From positions 527,037 to 591,036 of the forward strand of contig NZ_BDBD01000018.1 of the NCBI RefSeq assembly GCF_001612805.1: a stretch of 64,000 bases of DNA. The letters run 5' to 3'. The translations under genes and the position numbers were made by a program. The notes below the pieces were generated by a model. It was not told the DNA's origin and did no database searches. It saw only the letters and a program-made list of their open reading frames with translations. Source of the DNA: Nocardia coubleae NBRC 108252 (lineage in GTDB: Bacteria > Actinomycetota > Actinomycetes > Mycobacteriales > Mycobacteriaceae). Shown one piece after another: positions 41,307 through 50,299 of the stretch (positions are counted from its first letter, which is position 1; the number at the start of each line of letters is the position of its first letter).

Positions 41307-42728
41307 ATGAGTGCACACCCCGCCGGGCCTCGGCACGCCGAGATCCCGCACGCCCCGACGCTCGGCGAGCGGCCGACCGATCCGCGCGAGATGATCGACC
41401 TGCCCGAGCACGTGTGGCCGCGCAATGCCTCGCGCGGTGACGACGGCGTGGTCCGGTTGGCGGGCATTCCCGTCACCGAGCTGGCCGCGCAGTACGGCAC
41501 CCCGCTGTTCGTGATCGACGAAGACGACTTCCGTTCGCGCTGCCGCGACATGGTCGCCGCGTTCGGCACCGCCGCGCGCGTGCACTACGCGTCGAAGGCG
41601 TTCCTGTGCGGCGAGATCGCCCGCTGGATCCGCGACGAGGGCCTTTCGCTCGACGTGTGCTCCGGTGGCGAGTTGGCCATCGCGCTCAACGCGGGCTTCC
41701 CCGCGGAGCGAATCGCGTTGCACGGCAACAACAAGTCCGTCCCCGAGCTGGAAGCCGCCGTCGCGGCGGGCGTCGGCCACGTGGTCGTGGACTCGCTCTA
41801 CGAGATCGAACGCCTGGAAGCCGTCGCCGGTGCGGCGGGCGTGGTGCAGGACGTGCTGGTCCGCGTGACCGTCGGCGTCGAAGCGCATACCCACGAGTAC
41901 ATCTCCACCGCCCACGAGGACCAGAAGTTCGGTTTCTCGATCGCCGGTGGCGACGCGATGGAAGCCCTGGCGCGCGTCTTCGAGGCCGACAACCTGCGCC
42001 TGGTCGGCCTGCACAGCCACATCGGCTCGCAGATCTTCGAGCTCGACGGCTTCGAGATCGCCGCCCGCCGCATGCTCGGACTGCTGCGCGAGGCGATCGA
42101 CAAGTTCGGTGTGGAACGCACCGCCCAGATCTCCACCCTCGACCTGGGCGGCGGCCTCGGCATCGCCTACCTGCCCAGCGACAACCCGCCCGAGCTCGAC
42201 GAGTTCGCCGCCAAGCTGCGCGACCTGGTCGCCGCCGAGGCCACCCGCGCCGGGCTGCCCGAGCCGATCATCGCGGTCGAGCCCGGCCGCGCCATCGCCG
42301 GACCGGGCACCGTCACCCTCTACGAGGTCGGCACCATCAAGGACGTCGAGCTCGACGGTGGCGCGCGGCGCCGGTACGTGAGCGTCGACGGCGGGATGAG
42401 CGACAATATCCGCCCCGCGCTCTACCAGGCCGATTACGATTGCCGTCTGGTCTCGCGGAGCTCCGACGCGCACGCCGTGGTCGCGCGCGTGGTCGGAAAG
42501 CATTGCGAGAGCGGCGATATCGTCATCCGCGACACGTGGATGCCCGCCGACGCCGGACCGGGCGACCTGGTCGCGGTCGCGGCGACGGGGGCGTACTGCT
42601 ATTCGATGTCGAGTCGCTACAACCTGCTCACCCGGCCCGCCGTGGTCGCGGTGCGCGACGGGGAGTCGCGACTGATTCTGCGCCGGGAAACGGTGGCGGA
42701 CCTGCTCAGCCTGGAGGTAGAAGGATGA
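41307..42728 (+). CDS. lysA: Diaminopimelate decarboxylase
   Basis: 473 aa, PLP-dependent fold-III enzyme making lysine from meso-diaminopimelate. The PLP lysine is in ARVHYASKAFLCGEIARW. Glycine-rich phosphate loop DLGGGLGIAYLPSD, EPGRAIAGPGT and the active-site cysteine segment (GKHCESGDIVIRD) are present. AGGAAGGA precedes the ATG. Its TGA overlaps the ATG of hom (ATGA at 42725-42728), opening a tightly coupled aspartate-family operon. Confidence 0.97.
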   Translation: MSAHPAGPRHAEIPHAPTLGERPTDPREMIDLPEHVWPRNASRGDDGVVRLAGIPVTELAAQYGTPLFVIDEDDFRSRCRDMVAAFGTAARVHYASKAFLCGEIARWIRDEGLSLDVCSGGELAIALNAGFPAERIALHGNNKSVPELEAAVAAGVGHVVVDSLYEIERLEAVAGAAGVVQDVLVRVTVGVEAHTHEYISTAHEDQKFGFSIAGGDAMEALARVFEADNLRLVGLHSHIGSQIFELDGFEIAARRMLGLLREAIDKFGVERTAQISTLDLGGGLGIAYLPSDNPPELDEFAAKLRDLVAAEATRAGLPEPIIAVEPGRAIAGPGTVTLYEVGTIKDVELDGGARRRYVSVDGGMSDNIRPALYQADYDCRLVSRSSDAHAVVARVVGKHCESGDIVIRDTWMPADAGPGDLVAVAATGAYCYSMSSRYNLLTRPAVVAVRDGESRLILRRETVADLLSLEVEG

Positions 42729-44059
42729 ACGGCACCAACGACGCGGGGCGCCCGCTCGGCGTAGCCGTGCTCGGCATGGGCACCGTCGGCACCGAGGTGG
42801 TGCGCGTACTGCGCGATCACGCCGACGACCTGCGCTCGCGCGTCGGCGCGCCGCTGGTGCTGCGCGGTGTCGCCGTGCGCGACCTGTCCAAGGACCGCGG
42901 GCTGCCCGCCGAGCTGCTCACCACCGACGCCGAGGCGCTGCTGGCCCGCGACGATGTGGACCTGGTGGTCGAGGTCATGGGCGGTATCGACCCGGCCCGC
43001 AAGCTCATCGGCGACGCCCTCGCCGCCGGCAAGTCCGTGGTCACCGCCAACAAGGCGCTGCTGGCCGACTACACCGGCGAACTGGCCGCCGCCGCCGAGA
43101 GCAGCCGCGCCGACCTGTACTTCGAGGCCGCGGTCGCCGGCGCGATCCCGGTGGTGCGTCCGCTGATCCAGTCGCTCTCGGGTGACCGGGTGAACAAGGT
43201 CGTCGGCATCGTGAACGGCACGACCAACTTCATCCTCTCCGCGATGGACGAGACCGGCGCCGCCTACGACGACGTGCTCGCCGAGGCCACCGACCTGGGT
43301 TACGCCGAGGCCGACCCCACCGCCGACGTGGAGGGCTACGACGCCGCCGCCAAGGCCGCGATCCTGGCCTCGCTGGCGTTCCACACCCGCGTCACCGCCG
43401 CCGATGTGTACCGCGAGGGCATCTCCAAGATCACCGCCGAAGACCTCGAGACCGCCTCGGCCGTCGGCTGCACGGTGAAGCTGCTCGCCATCTGCGAGCG
43501 CGTCCCCGGCGAGCCGAGCGCGGCCGAAGGCGGCAAGGACCGCGTCTCCGTGCGCGTGTACCCGGCGCTCATCCCGCGCAAGCACCCCCTCGCCTCGGTC
43601 AACGGCGCGTTCAACGCCGTGGTCGTGGAGGCCGACAACGCCGGTCGCCTGATGTTCTACGGGCAGGGCGCGGGCGGCGCGCCGACCGCCTCGGCGGTGC
43701 TGGGCGACCTGGTGATGGCGGCCCGCAACAAGTTCTACGGTGGTCGCGCACCCGGCGAATCGGTTTATGCTGAGCTGCCGATCGCGCCGATCGGTGACAC
43801 CCCCACCCGCTACCACGTGAACCTGCAGGTGGAGGACCGTCCCGGCGTGCTCGCCGCGGTCGCCGACACTTTTGCCCAGCACGGGGTGAGCATCTCCACC
43901 GTGCGTCAGCAGGGTCACGGCGACGGCGCCCGGCTCGTGGTCGTCACCCACCATGCGGTGGAGTCGTCGCTGGCCGATACTGTCGCGGTACTGGCGGAAA
44001 TGGATTCCGTCACCGCTGTGACCAGCGTTCTCAGACTGGAAGGCACCGAAGAATCATGA
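42725..44059 (+). CDS. hom: Homoserine dehydrogenase
   Basis: 444 aa. The NAD(P) motif GMGTVGTEV is at residues ~16-24. The catalytic domain has NGTTNFILSAM, EATDLGYAEADPTADVEGYD and the key lysine in DAAAKAAILASL. A C-terminal ACT domain (YHVNLQVEDRPGVLAAVADT to ~430) should mediate feedback inhibition by threonine. It reduces aspartate semialdehyde to homoserine. Both ends overlap neighbours by ATGA, with lysA and thrC. Confidence 0.96.
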   Translation: MNGTNDAGRPLGVAVLGMGTVGTEVVRVLRDHADDLRSRVGAPLVLRGVAVRDLSKDRGLPAELLTTDAEALLARDDVDLVVEVMGGIDPARKLIGDALAAGKSVVTANKALLADYTGELAAAAESSRADLYFEAAVAGAIPVVRPLIQSLSGDRVNKVVGIVNGTTNFILSAMDETGAAYDDVLAEATDLGYAEADPTADVEGYDAAAKAAILASLAFHTRVTAADVYREGISKITAEDLETASAVGCTVKLLAICERVPGEPSAAEGGKDRVSVRVYPALIPRKHPLASVNGAFNAVVVEADNAGRLMFYGQGAGGAPTASAVLGDLVMAARNKFYGGRAPGESVYAELPIAPIGDTPTRYHVNLQVEDRPGVLAAVADTFAQHGVSISTVRQQGHGDGARLVVVTHHAVESSLADTVAVLAEMDSVTAVTSVLRLEGTEES

Positions 44060-45150
44060 ACTCCACTGGCATCGCGCCCCAGGCCGGTGTGCACTCGCGC
44101 TGGCCCGGCCTGATCGCGGCGTACCGCGACCGCCTCGCCGGTGCGGCCGATTGGGAGCCGGTGACCCTGTTCGAGGGCGGTACTCCGCTGGTCCCCGCCA
44201 CGCACCTGTCCGAACTCACCGGGTGCGAGGTGTACCTGAAGGTCGAGGGCGCCAACCCGACCGGTTCGTTCAAGGACCGCGGCATGACCATGGCCATGAC
44301 CGACGCCAAGTACCGCGGTCAGAAGGCCGTGCTGTGCGCGTCGACCGGCAACACTTCGGCCTCGGCCGCCGCCTACGCCACCCGCGCCGGCATGGAATGC
44401 GCCGTGCTGATCCCGCAGGGCAAGATCGCGATGGGCAAGCTGGCCCAGGCCGTGATGCTCGGCGCCAAGATCATCCAGGTCGAGGGCAACTTCGACGACT
44501 GCCTCGAGCTGGCCCGCAAGGTGACCGCCGAATTTCCGCAGGTCGGACTGGTGAACTCGGTGAACCCCGCCCGCATCGAGGGGCAGAAGACCGCCTCCTT
44601 CGAAATCTGCGATGTGCTCGGCAAGGCGCCCGATGTGCACGTGCTGCCCGTCGGCAACGCGGGCAACATCACCGCCTACTGGCGCGGATACCGCGAATAC
44701 CACGCCGACGGCATCACCTCGGTGCTGCCGCGCATGCTCGGTGTGCAGGCCGCCGGTGCCGCGCCGCTGGTCAACGGTGCTCCGGTGAAGGACCCCGAGA
44801 CCGTCGCCACCGCGATCCGCATCGGCGCACCCGCCTCGTGGAACGGTGCGATGGAGGCCAAGGAGCAGTCCGGTGGTGCCTTCCGCGCCGCCACCGACGA
44901 GGAGATCCTCGCCGCCTACCGTCTCGTCGCCGCGACCGAGGGCGTGTTCGTCGAGCCCGCGTCGGCCGCGAGCGTGGCCGGTCTGCTTGCCGCGCGCAAG
45001 GAGGGCTGGCTGGATTCGGGCCTGACCGTCGTGTGCACCGTCACCGGCAACGGCCTCAAGGACCCCGACAACGCGCTGGCCGGAATGCCCGAGGTCAAGC
45101 CGATCGCGGTGGATCCGGTCGCCATCGCCCGCGAACTCGAGCTGGCCTGA
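44056..45150 (+). CDS. thrC: Threonine synthase
   Basis: 364 aa, the short bacterial type. The PLP lysine is K73 in NPTGSFKDRGM, with the phosphate loop VGNAGNITAYW and the STGNTSASAAAYATR substrate loop. Converts O-phosphohomoserine to threonine. It starts within the hom stop (ATGA) and is followed 25 bp later by thrB, completing the pathway. Confidence 0.97.
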   Translation: MNSTGIAPQAGVHSRWPGLIAAYRDRLAGAADWEPVTLFEGGTPLVPATHLSELTGCEVYLKVEGANPTGSFKDRGMTMAMTDAKYRGQKAVLCASTGNTSASAAAYATRAGMECAVLIPQGKIAMGKLAQAVMLGAKIIQVEGNFDDCLELARKVTAEFPQVGLVNSVNPARIEGQKTASFEICDVLGKAPDVHVLPVGNAGNITAYWRGYREYHADGITSVLPRMLGVQAAGAAPLVNGAPVKDPETVATAIRIGAPASWNGAMEAKEQSGGAFRAATDEEILAAYRLVAATEGVFVEPASAASVAGLLAARKEGWLDSGLTVVCTVTGNGLKDPDNALAGMPEVKPIAVDPVAIARELELA

Positions 45151-45175
45151 GTTGACCGCACGTGAGCCGACGCTG

Positions 45176-46099
45176 ATGACAGCGACCCTGCCCGCCGGTC
45201 TCGAAGCGACCGTGCGCGTTCCGGCCTCCACCGCCAATCTCGGACCCGGATTCGATTGTCTCGGAATGGCATTGGGCATCTTCGACGAAATCGTCGTGCG
45301 TACCACCGAATCCGGTCTCGCGATCCGGGTGGAGGGTGAGGGCGCCGACGACGTGCCGTGGGGGCCGACCCATCTGGTCGTCCGCGCCATCGAGCGCGGC
45401 CTCGAATCGCTCGGCGTCTGGGCCGACGGCCTCGATGTCGTGTGCCGCAACGTGATTCCGCATTCACGCGGACTCGGTTCCAGCGCGTCGGCCGTGGTCG
45501 GTGGCCTGGCCGCCGGTGCCGGACTCGCCGCGAAGTTCGATCCGGCGCTTCGCCTCGACGGTGACCGGCTGGTACAGCTGGCCTCGGAGTTCGAGGGCCA
45601 TCCCGACAACGCCGCCGCCAGCGTGCTCGGCGGTGTCGTCGTCTCGTGGACCGAGACCGACGCCGAGGCCCGCGCCTACCGGGCTGTGCGCCTGGATCCC
45701 GCGCGGGCGCTGCGTCCGGTGGTGCTGATTCCGCAGGAGCGTTCGTCCACGGCGCATACGCGCGGGCTGCTGCCCGAGCAGGTGCCCCACGGCGACGCGG
45801 CGTTCAACGTGAGCCGGGCGGCTTTGGCCGTCGTCGCGCTGACCGAGCGTCCCGACCTGCTGATGCCCGCCACCGCCGACCGGTTGCACCAGACCCAGCG
45901 TGCCCCCGCGCTACCGCTCACCACCGCCTGGATCGAGCGGCTGCGTGACGCCGGAATCGCCGCGACGGTCTCGGGTGCGGGCCCGACCATCCTCGCGCTT
46001 GCGACCACGGAATTCCCCGCTGACCTGCGCGAACTGGCTGAGAAAGACGGTTTGCGCGTGGTCGAGCCCGGTATCGCCGACGGGGTGTCGATCGACTGA
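45176..46099 (+). CDS. thrB: Homoserine kinase
   Basis: 307 aa from ATG 45176; a TTG at 45152 would add eight residues. GHMP-kinase motifs are intact: ASTANLGPGFDCLGMALG (motif 1), SRGLGSSASAVVGGLAAG (ATP loop, motif 2) and VSGAGPTILALAT (motif 3). It phosphorylates homoserine for thrC. It is the last gene of lysA-hom-thrC-thrB; a separate rho promoter starts 14 bp after its stop. Confidence 0.96.
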   Translation: MTATLPAGLEATVRVPASTANLGPGFDCLGMALGIFDEIVVRTTESGLAIRVEGEGADDVPWGPTHLVVRAIERGLESLGVWADGLDVVCRNVIPHSRGLGSSASAVVGGLAAGAGLAAKFDPALRLDGDRLVQLASEFEGHPDNAAASVLGGVVVSWTETDAEARAYRAVRLDPARALRPVVLIPQERSSTAHTRGLLPEQVPHGDAAFNVSRAALAVVALTERPDLLMPATADRLHQTQRAPALPLTTAWIERLRDAGIAATVSGAGPTILALATTEFPADLRELAEKDGLRVVEPGIADGVSID

Positions 46100-46112
46100 C
46101 GGCGTGCCTGCC

Positions 46113-46142
46113 TTGCCGTTGTTCGTGGTAGGCGGCTATTCT
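46113..46142 (+). promoter_or_regulatory. Predicted rho promoter
   Basis: TTGCCG (46113-46118) and TATTCT (46137-46142) with an 18-bp spacer. Transcription from about 46149 gives a leader of roughly 215 nt before the rho GTG, long enough for Rho-dependent autoregulation. The leader includes a pyrimidine-rich CTCCCCTTACCACTTTCTTC stretch around 46197-46216. Confidence 0.55.
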
Positions 46143-46363
46143 GGGGTGGTCCGTACATCGTGCGCATCAGACGCCGGTGCTTCATCAGGGCAATCGCTCC
46201 CCTTACCACTTTCTTCTGGTGGCGAAGCCTCCGGTCCGGCGGGGCGGGTAGTACGGCACACGCGTCCTGTGGGACGCATAATCCGAGCTCGGCATATGTT
46301 GCCGGGTCTGCGGAACGAACCCTCGACTCAGCACACGGCATTCGAGGGAAGGAAAGGATTTCC

Positions 46364-48457
46364 GTGACAGAAACGGACCTGCTCGCGACACCCGGGGTGG
46401 ATACCGACCCGACGAATTCGGGCGGCCGCGAAAGTGAATCCGGACAGATTTCGAAAATGAGCGAACACACCGACGTCGCACGATCGGGGCTGACTGGAAT
46501 GCTGTTGCCGCAGTTGCGTGCGCTCGCTGGGGAACTCGGTATCCGAGGCACCTCCGGTATGCGCAAGGGCGATCTCATCGCCGCAATCAAAGAAAACCAG
46601 GCCGGAGCGCCTGCCAAGGGTGCCAAGCCTGCCGAAGCCGCCGCCGTGACGGCCGACGCGCCTGCCGCCGCCGAGGCCCCCGCCAAGCGGGAGCGCCCGG
46701 CCAAGGCCGAGAAGCCCGCCGCCGAATCCAAGACGGCAGAGGCGAAGACGGCCGAGGTGAAGCCGGTCGAGACCAAGGCCGCCGAGACCAAGCAGGCCGA
46801 GACCGAGACCGCCGCGACCAAGCCGGTCGAGGCCAAGACCGAAGCCCCCGCCGAGGCGGGCGAGGAGTCCGGTCGCGAGAGCGGTCAGCGTGGCCGTGGC
46901 AGGCAGCGTCGCGGTCGTGACCAGGCTCGTTCCGGTGGCGGCGAGAACGCCCCCGCCGAGAATCGCACCGAGACTCGCACCGAGGAGCCCAAGCAGGCCG
47001 AGGGTGGCGAGCAGGGCGAGCGTCGTCGCGAGCGCAACGACCGCAATTCCGGTGGCGAGCGCAATGCCGGTGGCGAGCGTAATCAGAACGACCGCAACCA
47101 GAACGAGCGCGGCGAGCGCAACCAGAACCAGAACGGCAACGCGGGCGGCAATCGTGGCCCGCGCGACGACCGTGATCGTGGTGGCGACGACGAGGAAGGC
47201 GGCCGCGGTCGCCGGGGCCGTCGCTTCCGTGAGCGTCGTCGTGGGCGTGACCGCGACGGTGGCACGGGTTCCGGTGGCGGCGAGGCCCGCGACTTCGAGA
47301 TCCGCGAGGACGACGTCCTGCAGCCCGTCGCGGGCATCCTCGACGTGCTCGACAACTACGCCTTCGTGCGGACCTCCGGCTACCTGGCCGGACCCAACGA
47401 CGTGTACGTGTCGATGAACCTGGTCCGCAAGAACGGTCTGCGCCGCGGTGACGCCATCACCGGTGCGGTCCGTGCGCCGCGCGACGGCGAGCAGAGCAAC
47501 CAGCGCCAGAAGTTCGACCCGCTGGTGCGCCTGGACACCGTCAACGGTGGCGAGGTTGAGGCGGCCAAGCGTCGTCCCGACTTCCAGAAGCTCACCCCGC
47601 TGTACCCGAACCAGCGACTGCGCCTCGAGACCACGCCCAACAAGCTGAGCACCCGCGTGATCGACCTGATCATGCCGATCGGCAAGGGCCAGCGCGCGCT
47701 GATCGTCTCCCCGCCCAAGGCCGGTAAGACGACCGTGGTGCAGGACATCGCCAACGCGATCGCGACCAACAACCCCGAGTGCTACCTCATGGTCGTGCTG
47801 GTCGACGAGCGTCCCGAAGAGGTCACCGACATGCAGCGTTCGGTGAAGGGTGAGGTCATCGCCTCCACCTTCGACCGGCCGCCGGCCGACCACACCTCCG
47901 TCGCCGAGCTCGCCATCGAGCGGGCCAAGCGACTGGTGGAGATGGGCAAAGACGTTGTGGTGCTGCTCGACTCGATCACCCGATTGGGCCGCGCGTACAA
48001 CAACTCCTCGCCCGCATCGGGCCGCATCCTCTCCGGTGGTGTCGACTCGACCGCGCTGTACCCGCCCAAGCGGTTCCTCGGCGCGGCGCGCAACATCGAG
48101 AACGGTGGCTCGCTCACGATCATCGCCACGGCGCTGGTCGAGACCGGTTCCACCGGCGACACGGTGATCTTCGAGGAGTTCAAGGGCACGGGTAACGCCG
48201 AGCTCAAGCTCGACCGCAAGATCGCCGAGCGCCGCGTGTTCCCGGCGGTCGACGTGAACCTGTCGAGTACCCGCAAGGACGAACTGCTGATGTCCCCGGA
48301 CGAGGCCGCGGTGCTGCACAAGCTGCGCCGGGTGCTCTCGGGCCTGGATTCGCATCAGGCGATCGACCTGCTCATCGACCGGTTGAAGAAGTCGAAGAAC
48401 AACCTCGAGTTCCTGATGTCGGTCTCCAAGACCGCACCGGGCGCACTCGACGAGTGA
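46364..48457 (+). CDS. rho: Transcription termination factor Rho
   Basis: 697 aa from GTG 46364 with GGAAAGGA upstream. Domains: N-terminal Rho_N helix bundle (~45-85, LLPQLRALAGELGIRGTSGM); a ~200-residue low-complexity insertion, first Ala/Lys/Glu/Thr-rich and then Arg/Asn/Gly/Glu-rich (about 100-300), typical of actinobacterial Rho and able to bind RNA non-specifically; the RNA-binding cold-shock-like domain (GILDVLDNYAFVRTSGYLAG); and the RecA-like motor with Walker A SPPKAGKTT (about 448) and DSITRLGRAYN. It forms a hexamer ending transcription at unstructured RNA. Confidence 0.97.
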   Translation: MTETDLLATPGVDTDPTNSGGRESESGQISKMSEHTDVARSGLTGMLLPQLRALAGELGIRGTSGMRKGDLIAAIKENQAGAPAKGAKPAEAAAVTADAPAAAEAPAKRERPAKAEKPAAESKTAEAKTAEVKPVETKAAETKQAETETAATKPVEAKTEAPAEAGEESGRESGQRGRGRQRRGRDQARSGGGENAPAENRTETRTEEPKQAEGGEQGERRRERNDRNSGGERNAGGERNQNDRNQNERGERNQNQNGNAGGNRGPRDDRDRGGDDEEGGRGRRGRRFRERRRGRDRDGGTGSGGGEARDFEIREDDVLQPVAGILDVLDNYAFVRTSGYLAGPNDVYVSMNLVRKNGLRRGDAITGAVRAPRDGEQSNQRQKFDPLVRLDTVNGGEVEAAKRRPDFQKLTPLYPNQRLRLETTPNKLSTRVIDLIMPIGKGQRALIVSPPKAGKTTVVQDIANAIATNNPECYLMVVLVDERPEEVTDMQRSVKGEVIASTFDRPPADHTSVAELAIERAKRLVEMGKDVVVLLDSITRLGRAYNNSSPASGRILSGGVDSTALYPPKRFLGAARNIENGGSLTIIATALVETGSTGDTVIFEEFKGTGNAELKLDRKIAERRVFPAVDVNLSSTRKDELLMSPDEAAVLHKLRRVLSGLDSHQAIDLLIDRLKKSKNNLEFLMSVSKTAPGALDE

Positions 48458-48463
48458 CGGAAC

Positions 48464-48493
48464 GAAAGGGCTCCGCTTCGGCGGGGCCCTTTC
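48464..48493 (+). terminator. Terminator hairpin after rho
   Basis: GAAAGGGCTCCGC, TTCG, GCGGGGCCCTTTC: 13-bp arms with one wobble pair around a UUCG tetraloop, 6 bp past the rho stop codon. Confidence 0.85.
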
Positions 48494-48568
48494 GGTTTGC
48501 CGGGAACATCCGGGGGGTAGGGGGTGTTATCGGTAGTGCGGCCGGGTCTGGCATACTGGACCGCTGTG

Positions 48569-48588
48569 TGTCTGCGAGTTCGCAGACA
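48569..48588 (+). promoter_or_regulatory. Palindrome at the 5' end of the rpmE leader (possible L31 autoregulatory RNA)
   Basis: TGTCTGCGAGTTCGCAGACA is a perfect 20-bp palindrome (9-bp arms, GT centre) at the expected start of the rpmE mRNA, just past a CATACT -10-like box (48552-48557). The leader from there to the ATG is about 100 nt. Structured leaders bound by L31 have been predicted upstream of rpmE in several bacterial groups, so this is a candidate autoregulatory hairpin. Confidence 0.5.
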
Positions 48589-48665
48589 TCCCGCCTAGTC
48601 GGTTCCGGTTCACGTACTCCACTCCATGGGGCTACGACCCGGCGACCATTATCGAGAGGACGCCC

Positions 48666-48899
48666 ATGAAGGCAGGAATCCACCCCACGTATGTCGACAC
48701 CACCGTCGTGTGTGGTTGCGGCAACACCTTCCAGACTCGCTCCACCAAGGAGTCCGGCCAGATCACGGTCGAGGTCTGCTCGCAGTGCCACCCGTTCTAC
48801 ACGGGCAAGCAGAAGATCCTCGACACCGGCGGCCGCGTGGCTCGCTTCGAGGCTCGCTACGGCAAGCGCGCAGGCAAGAAGGCCGACGCCGAAAGCTAG
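48666..48899 (+). CDS. rpmE: 50S ribosomal protein L31 (zinc-binding form)
   Basis: 77 aa. Begins MKAGIHPTYVDTTVVCGCGN and retains the zinc-ribbon cysteines in CGCG and CSQCHPFYTGKQ, so it is the C+ zinc form rather than the zinc-independent paralogue made under starvation. Basic C-terminus (ARYGKRAGKKADAES) is typical. It is part of the large-subunit bridge to the 30S subunit. Between rho and prfA in conserved order, with its own leader and terminator. Confidence 0.97.
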   Translation: MKAGIHPTYVDTTVVCGCGNTFQTRSTKESGQITVEVCSQCHPFYTGKQKILDTGGRVARFEARYGKRAGKKADAES

Positions 48900-48908
48900 T
48901 TGCCTCCC

Positions 48909-48946
48909 CCGACGCCCGGTTCTGCACTTCGCAGGCCGGGCGTCGG
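48909..48946 (+). terminator. Terminator between rpmE and prfA
   Basis: CCGACGCCCGG (48909-48919) and CCGGGCGTCGG (48936-48946) pair perfectly, with an inner CTGC/GCAG stem, and the downstream strand continues TGGTTTCTC. It would cut or attenuate read-through from rpmE into prfA. Confidence 0.8.
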
Positions 48947-48994
48947 TGGTTTCTCTACCCGAGCCGTCGCCCCGCACACCGAAGGAATCCTCCC

Positions 48995-50065
48995 GTGACG
49001 CAACCGTCCGCCATCGACGACATTCTGGCCGAGTACCAGGGCCTGGAGACGCAGCTGGCCGATCCGTCGCTGCACAACGACGCGGGCGCGGCACGCCGGG
49101 TGGGTAAGCGGTTCGCCGAGCTGGCGCCGGTGATGAGCACCTACCGCAAGCTCGAAGCGGTGCGCGACGACCTCGAGGCCGCCCGTGAGCTGGCCGCCGA
49201 CGACGCCACCTTCGCCGCCGAGGTGCCCGGGCTGGAAGCCCAGCTGGCCGAACTCGAGCAGGCCCTCGCCGATCTGCTCGCCCCGCGCGACCCGCACGAC
49301 GGCGACGACGTGGTGCTCGAGGTGAAGTCCGGCGAGGGTGGCGAGGAGTCGGCGCTGTTCGCCGCCGACCTGGCGCGCATGTACATCCGCTACGCCGAAC
49401 GGCACGGCTGGAAGGTGGAGACGCTCGACGTCACCTACTCCGACCTGGGCGGATACAAGGACGCGACGCTGTCGATCAAGAGCAAGGACGCCGCGCGCGA
49501 CGGTGTGTGGTCGCGCTTCAAGTTCGAGGGCGGCGTGCACCGCGTGCAGCGCGTGCCGGTGACCGAGTCGCAGGGCCGCATCCACACCTCGGCCGCGGGC
49601 GTGCTGATCTACCCGGAGCCCGACGAGGTCGAGCAGGTGCAGATCGACGAGACCGACCTGCGCATCGATGTGTACCGCTCCTCCGGCAAGGGCGGGCAGG
49701 GCGTGAACACCACCGATTCCGCCGTCCGCATCACCCACCTGCCCTCGGGCATCGTGGTGACCTGCCAGAACGAACGCTCGCAGTTGCAGAACAAGGCCCG
49801 TGCCATGCAGGTCCTCGCCGCCCGGTTGCAGGCGCTGGCCGAAGAGCAGGCCGAGCAGGAGGCGGCCGCCGGTCGTGCCAGCCAGATCCGCACCGTCGAC
49901 CGCTCCGAGCGCATCCGCACCTACAACTTCCCCGAGAACCGGATCGCCGATCACCGGATCGGGTTCAAGGCGCACAACCTCGACGCCGTCCTCGACGGTG
50001 ACATGGACGCGCTGCTCGACGCGCTCGGCAAAGCCGACCGCGAGGCCCGGATGGCTGCCGAGTAA
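48995..50065 (+). CDS. prfA: Peptide chain release factor 1
   Basis: 356 aa from GTG 48995 with GAAGGAA upstream; an apparent upstream extension reads through rpmE out of frame and is not real. The GGQ tripeptide (residues 233-235, in SSGKGGQGVNTTDSAVR) catalyses peptidyl-tRNA hydrolysis. The codon-recognition region (PxT-type) lies about 180-190 in RVPVTESQGRIHTSAAG. It reads UAA and UAG stops. prmC, which methylates the GGQ glutamine, follows after 234 bp. Confidence 0.97.
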   Translation: MTQPSAIDDILAEYQGLETQLADPSLHNDAGAARRVGKRFAELAPVMSTYRKLEAVRDDLEAARELAADDATFAAEVPGLEAQLAELEQALADLLAPRDPHDGDDVVLEVKSGEGGEESALFAADLARMYIRYAERHGWKVETLDVTYSDLGGYKDATLSIKSKDAARDGVWSRFKFEGGVHRVQRVPVTESQGRIHTSAAGVLIYPEPDEVEQVQIDETDLRIDVYRSSGKGGQGVNTTDSAVRITHLPSGIVVTCQNERSQLQNKARAMQVLAARLQALAEEQAEQEAAAGRASQIRTVDRSERIRTYNFPENRIADHRIGFKAHNLDAVLDGDMDALLDALGKADREARMAAE

Positions 50066-50299
50066 GCCGGTGAACACAGCGCGCCGACTTCCCCGGGCGA
50101 CGACTTCGCCGTCCGCCGTGGCACCCGGTATCTCGAGGGCTGCCGAGGCATCCTCGATCTCGCGGTCTGGGGTGGCATGGCCAGCTGAGGCGCTCTCGAT
50201 ATCGCGGGTCGCTGCGGCCTGCCCCCTCGCTGGGTCTGCTGGGGCCTCGCAGCGGGCCGAGGCTGCTGATCAGCCCGCACACCGACGGAGGCCGTGGTG
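50066..50299. other. prfA-prmC spacer with degenerate short repeats
   Basis: 234 bp without a convincing gene. A reading in one frame gives repeated ISR and AEA words (GISRAAEASSISRSG and WPAEALSISRVAA), reflecting imperfect direct repeats of roughly 40 bp built on TCGATMTCGCGG. The end contains the prmC ribosome site GGAGG (50287-50291). No promoter stands out. Confidence 0.5.

Noticed and set aside
46328..48355. 675-aa minus-strand frame under rho
   Set aside because: Shadow of rho, with low-complexity Leu/Ala/Thr text mirrored from the rho insertion.
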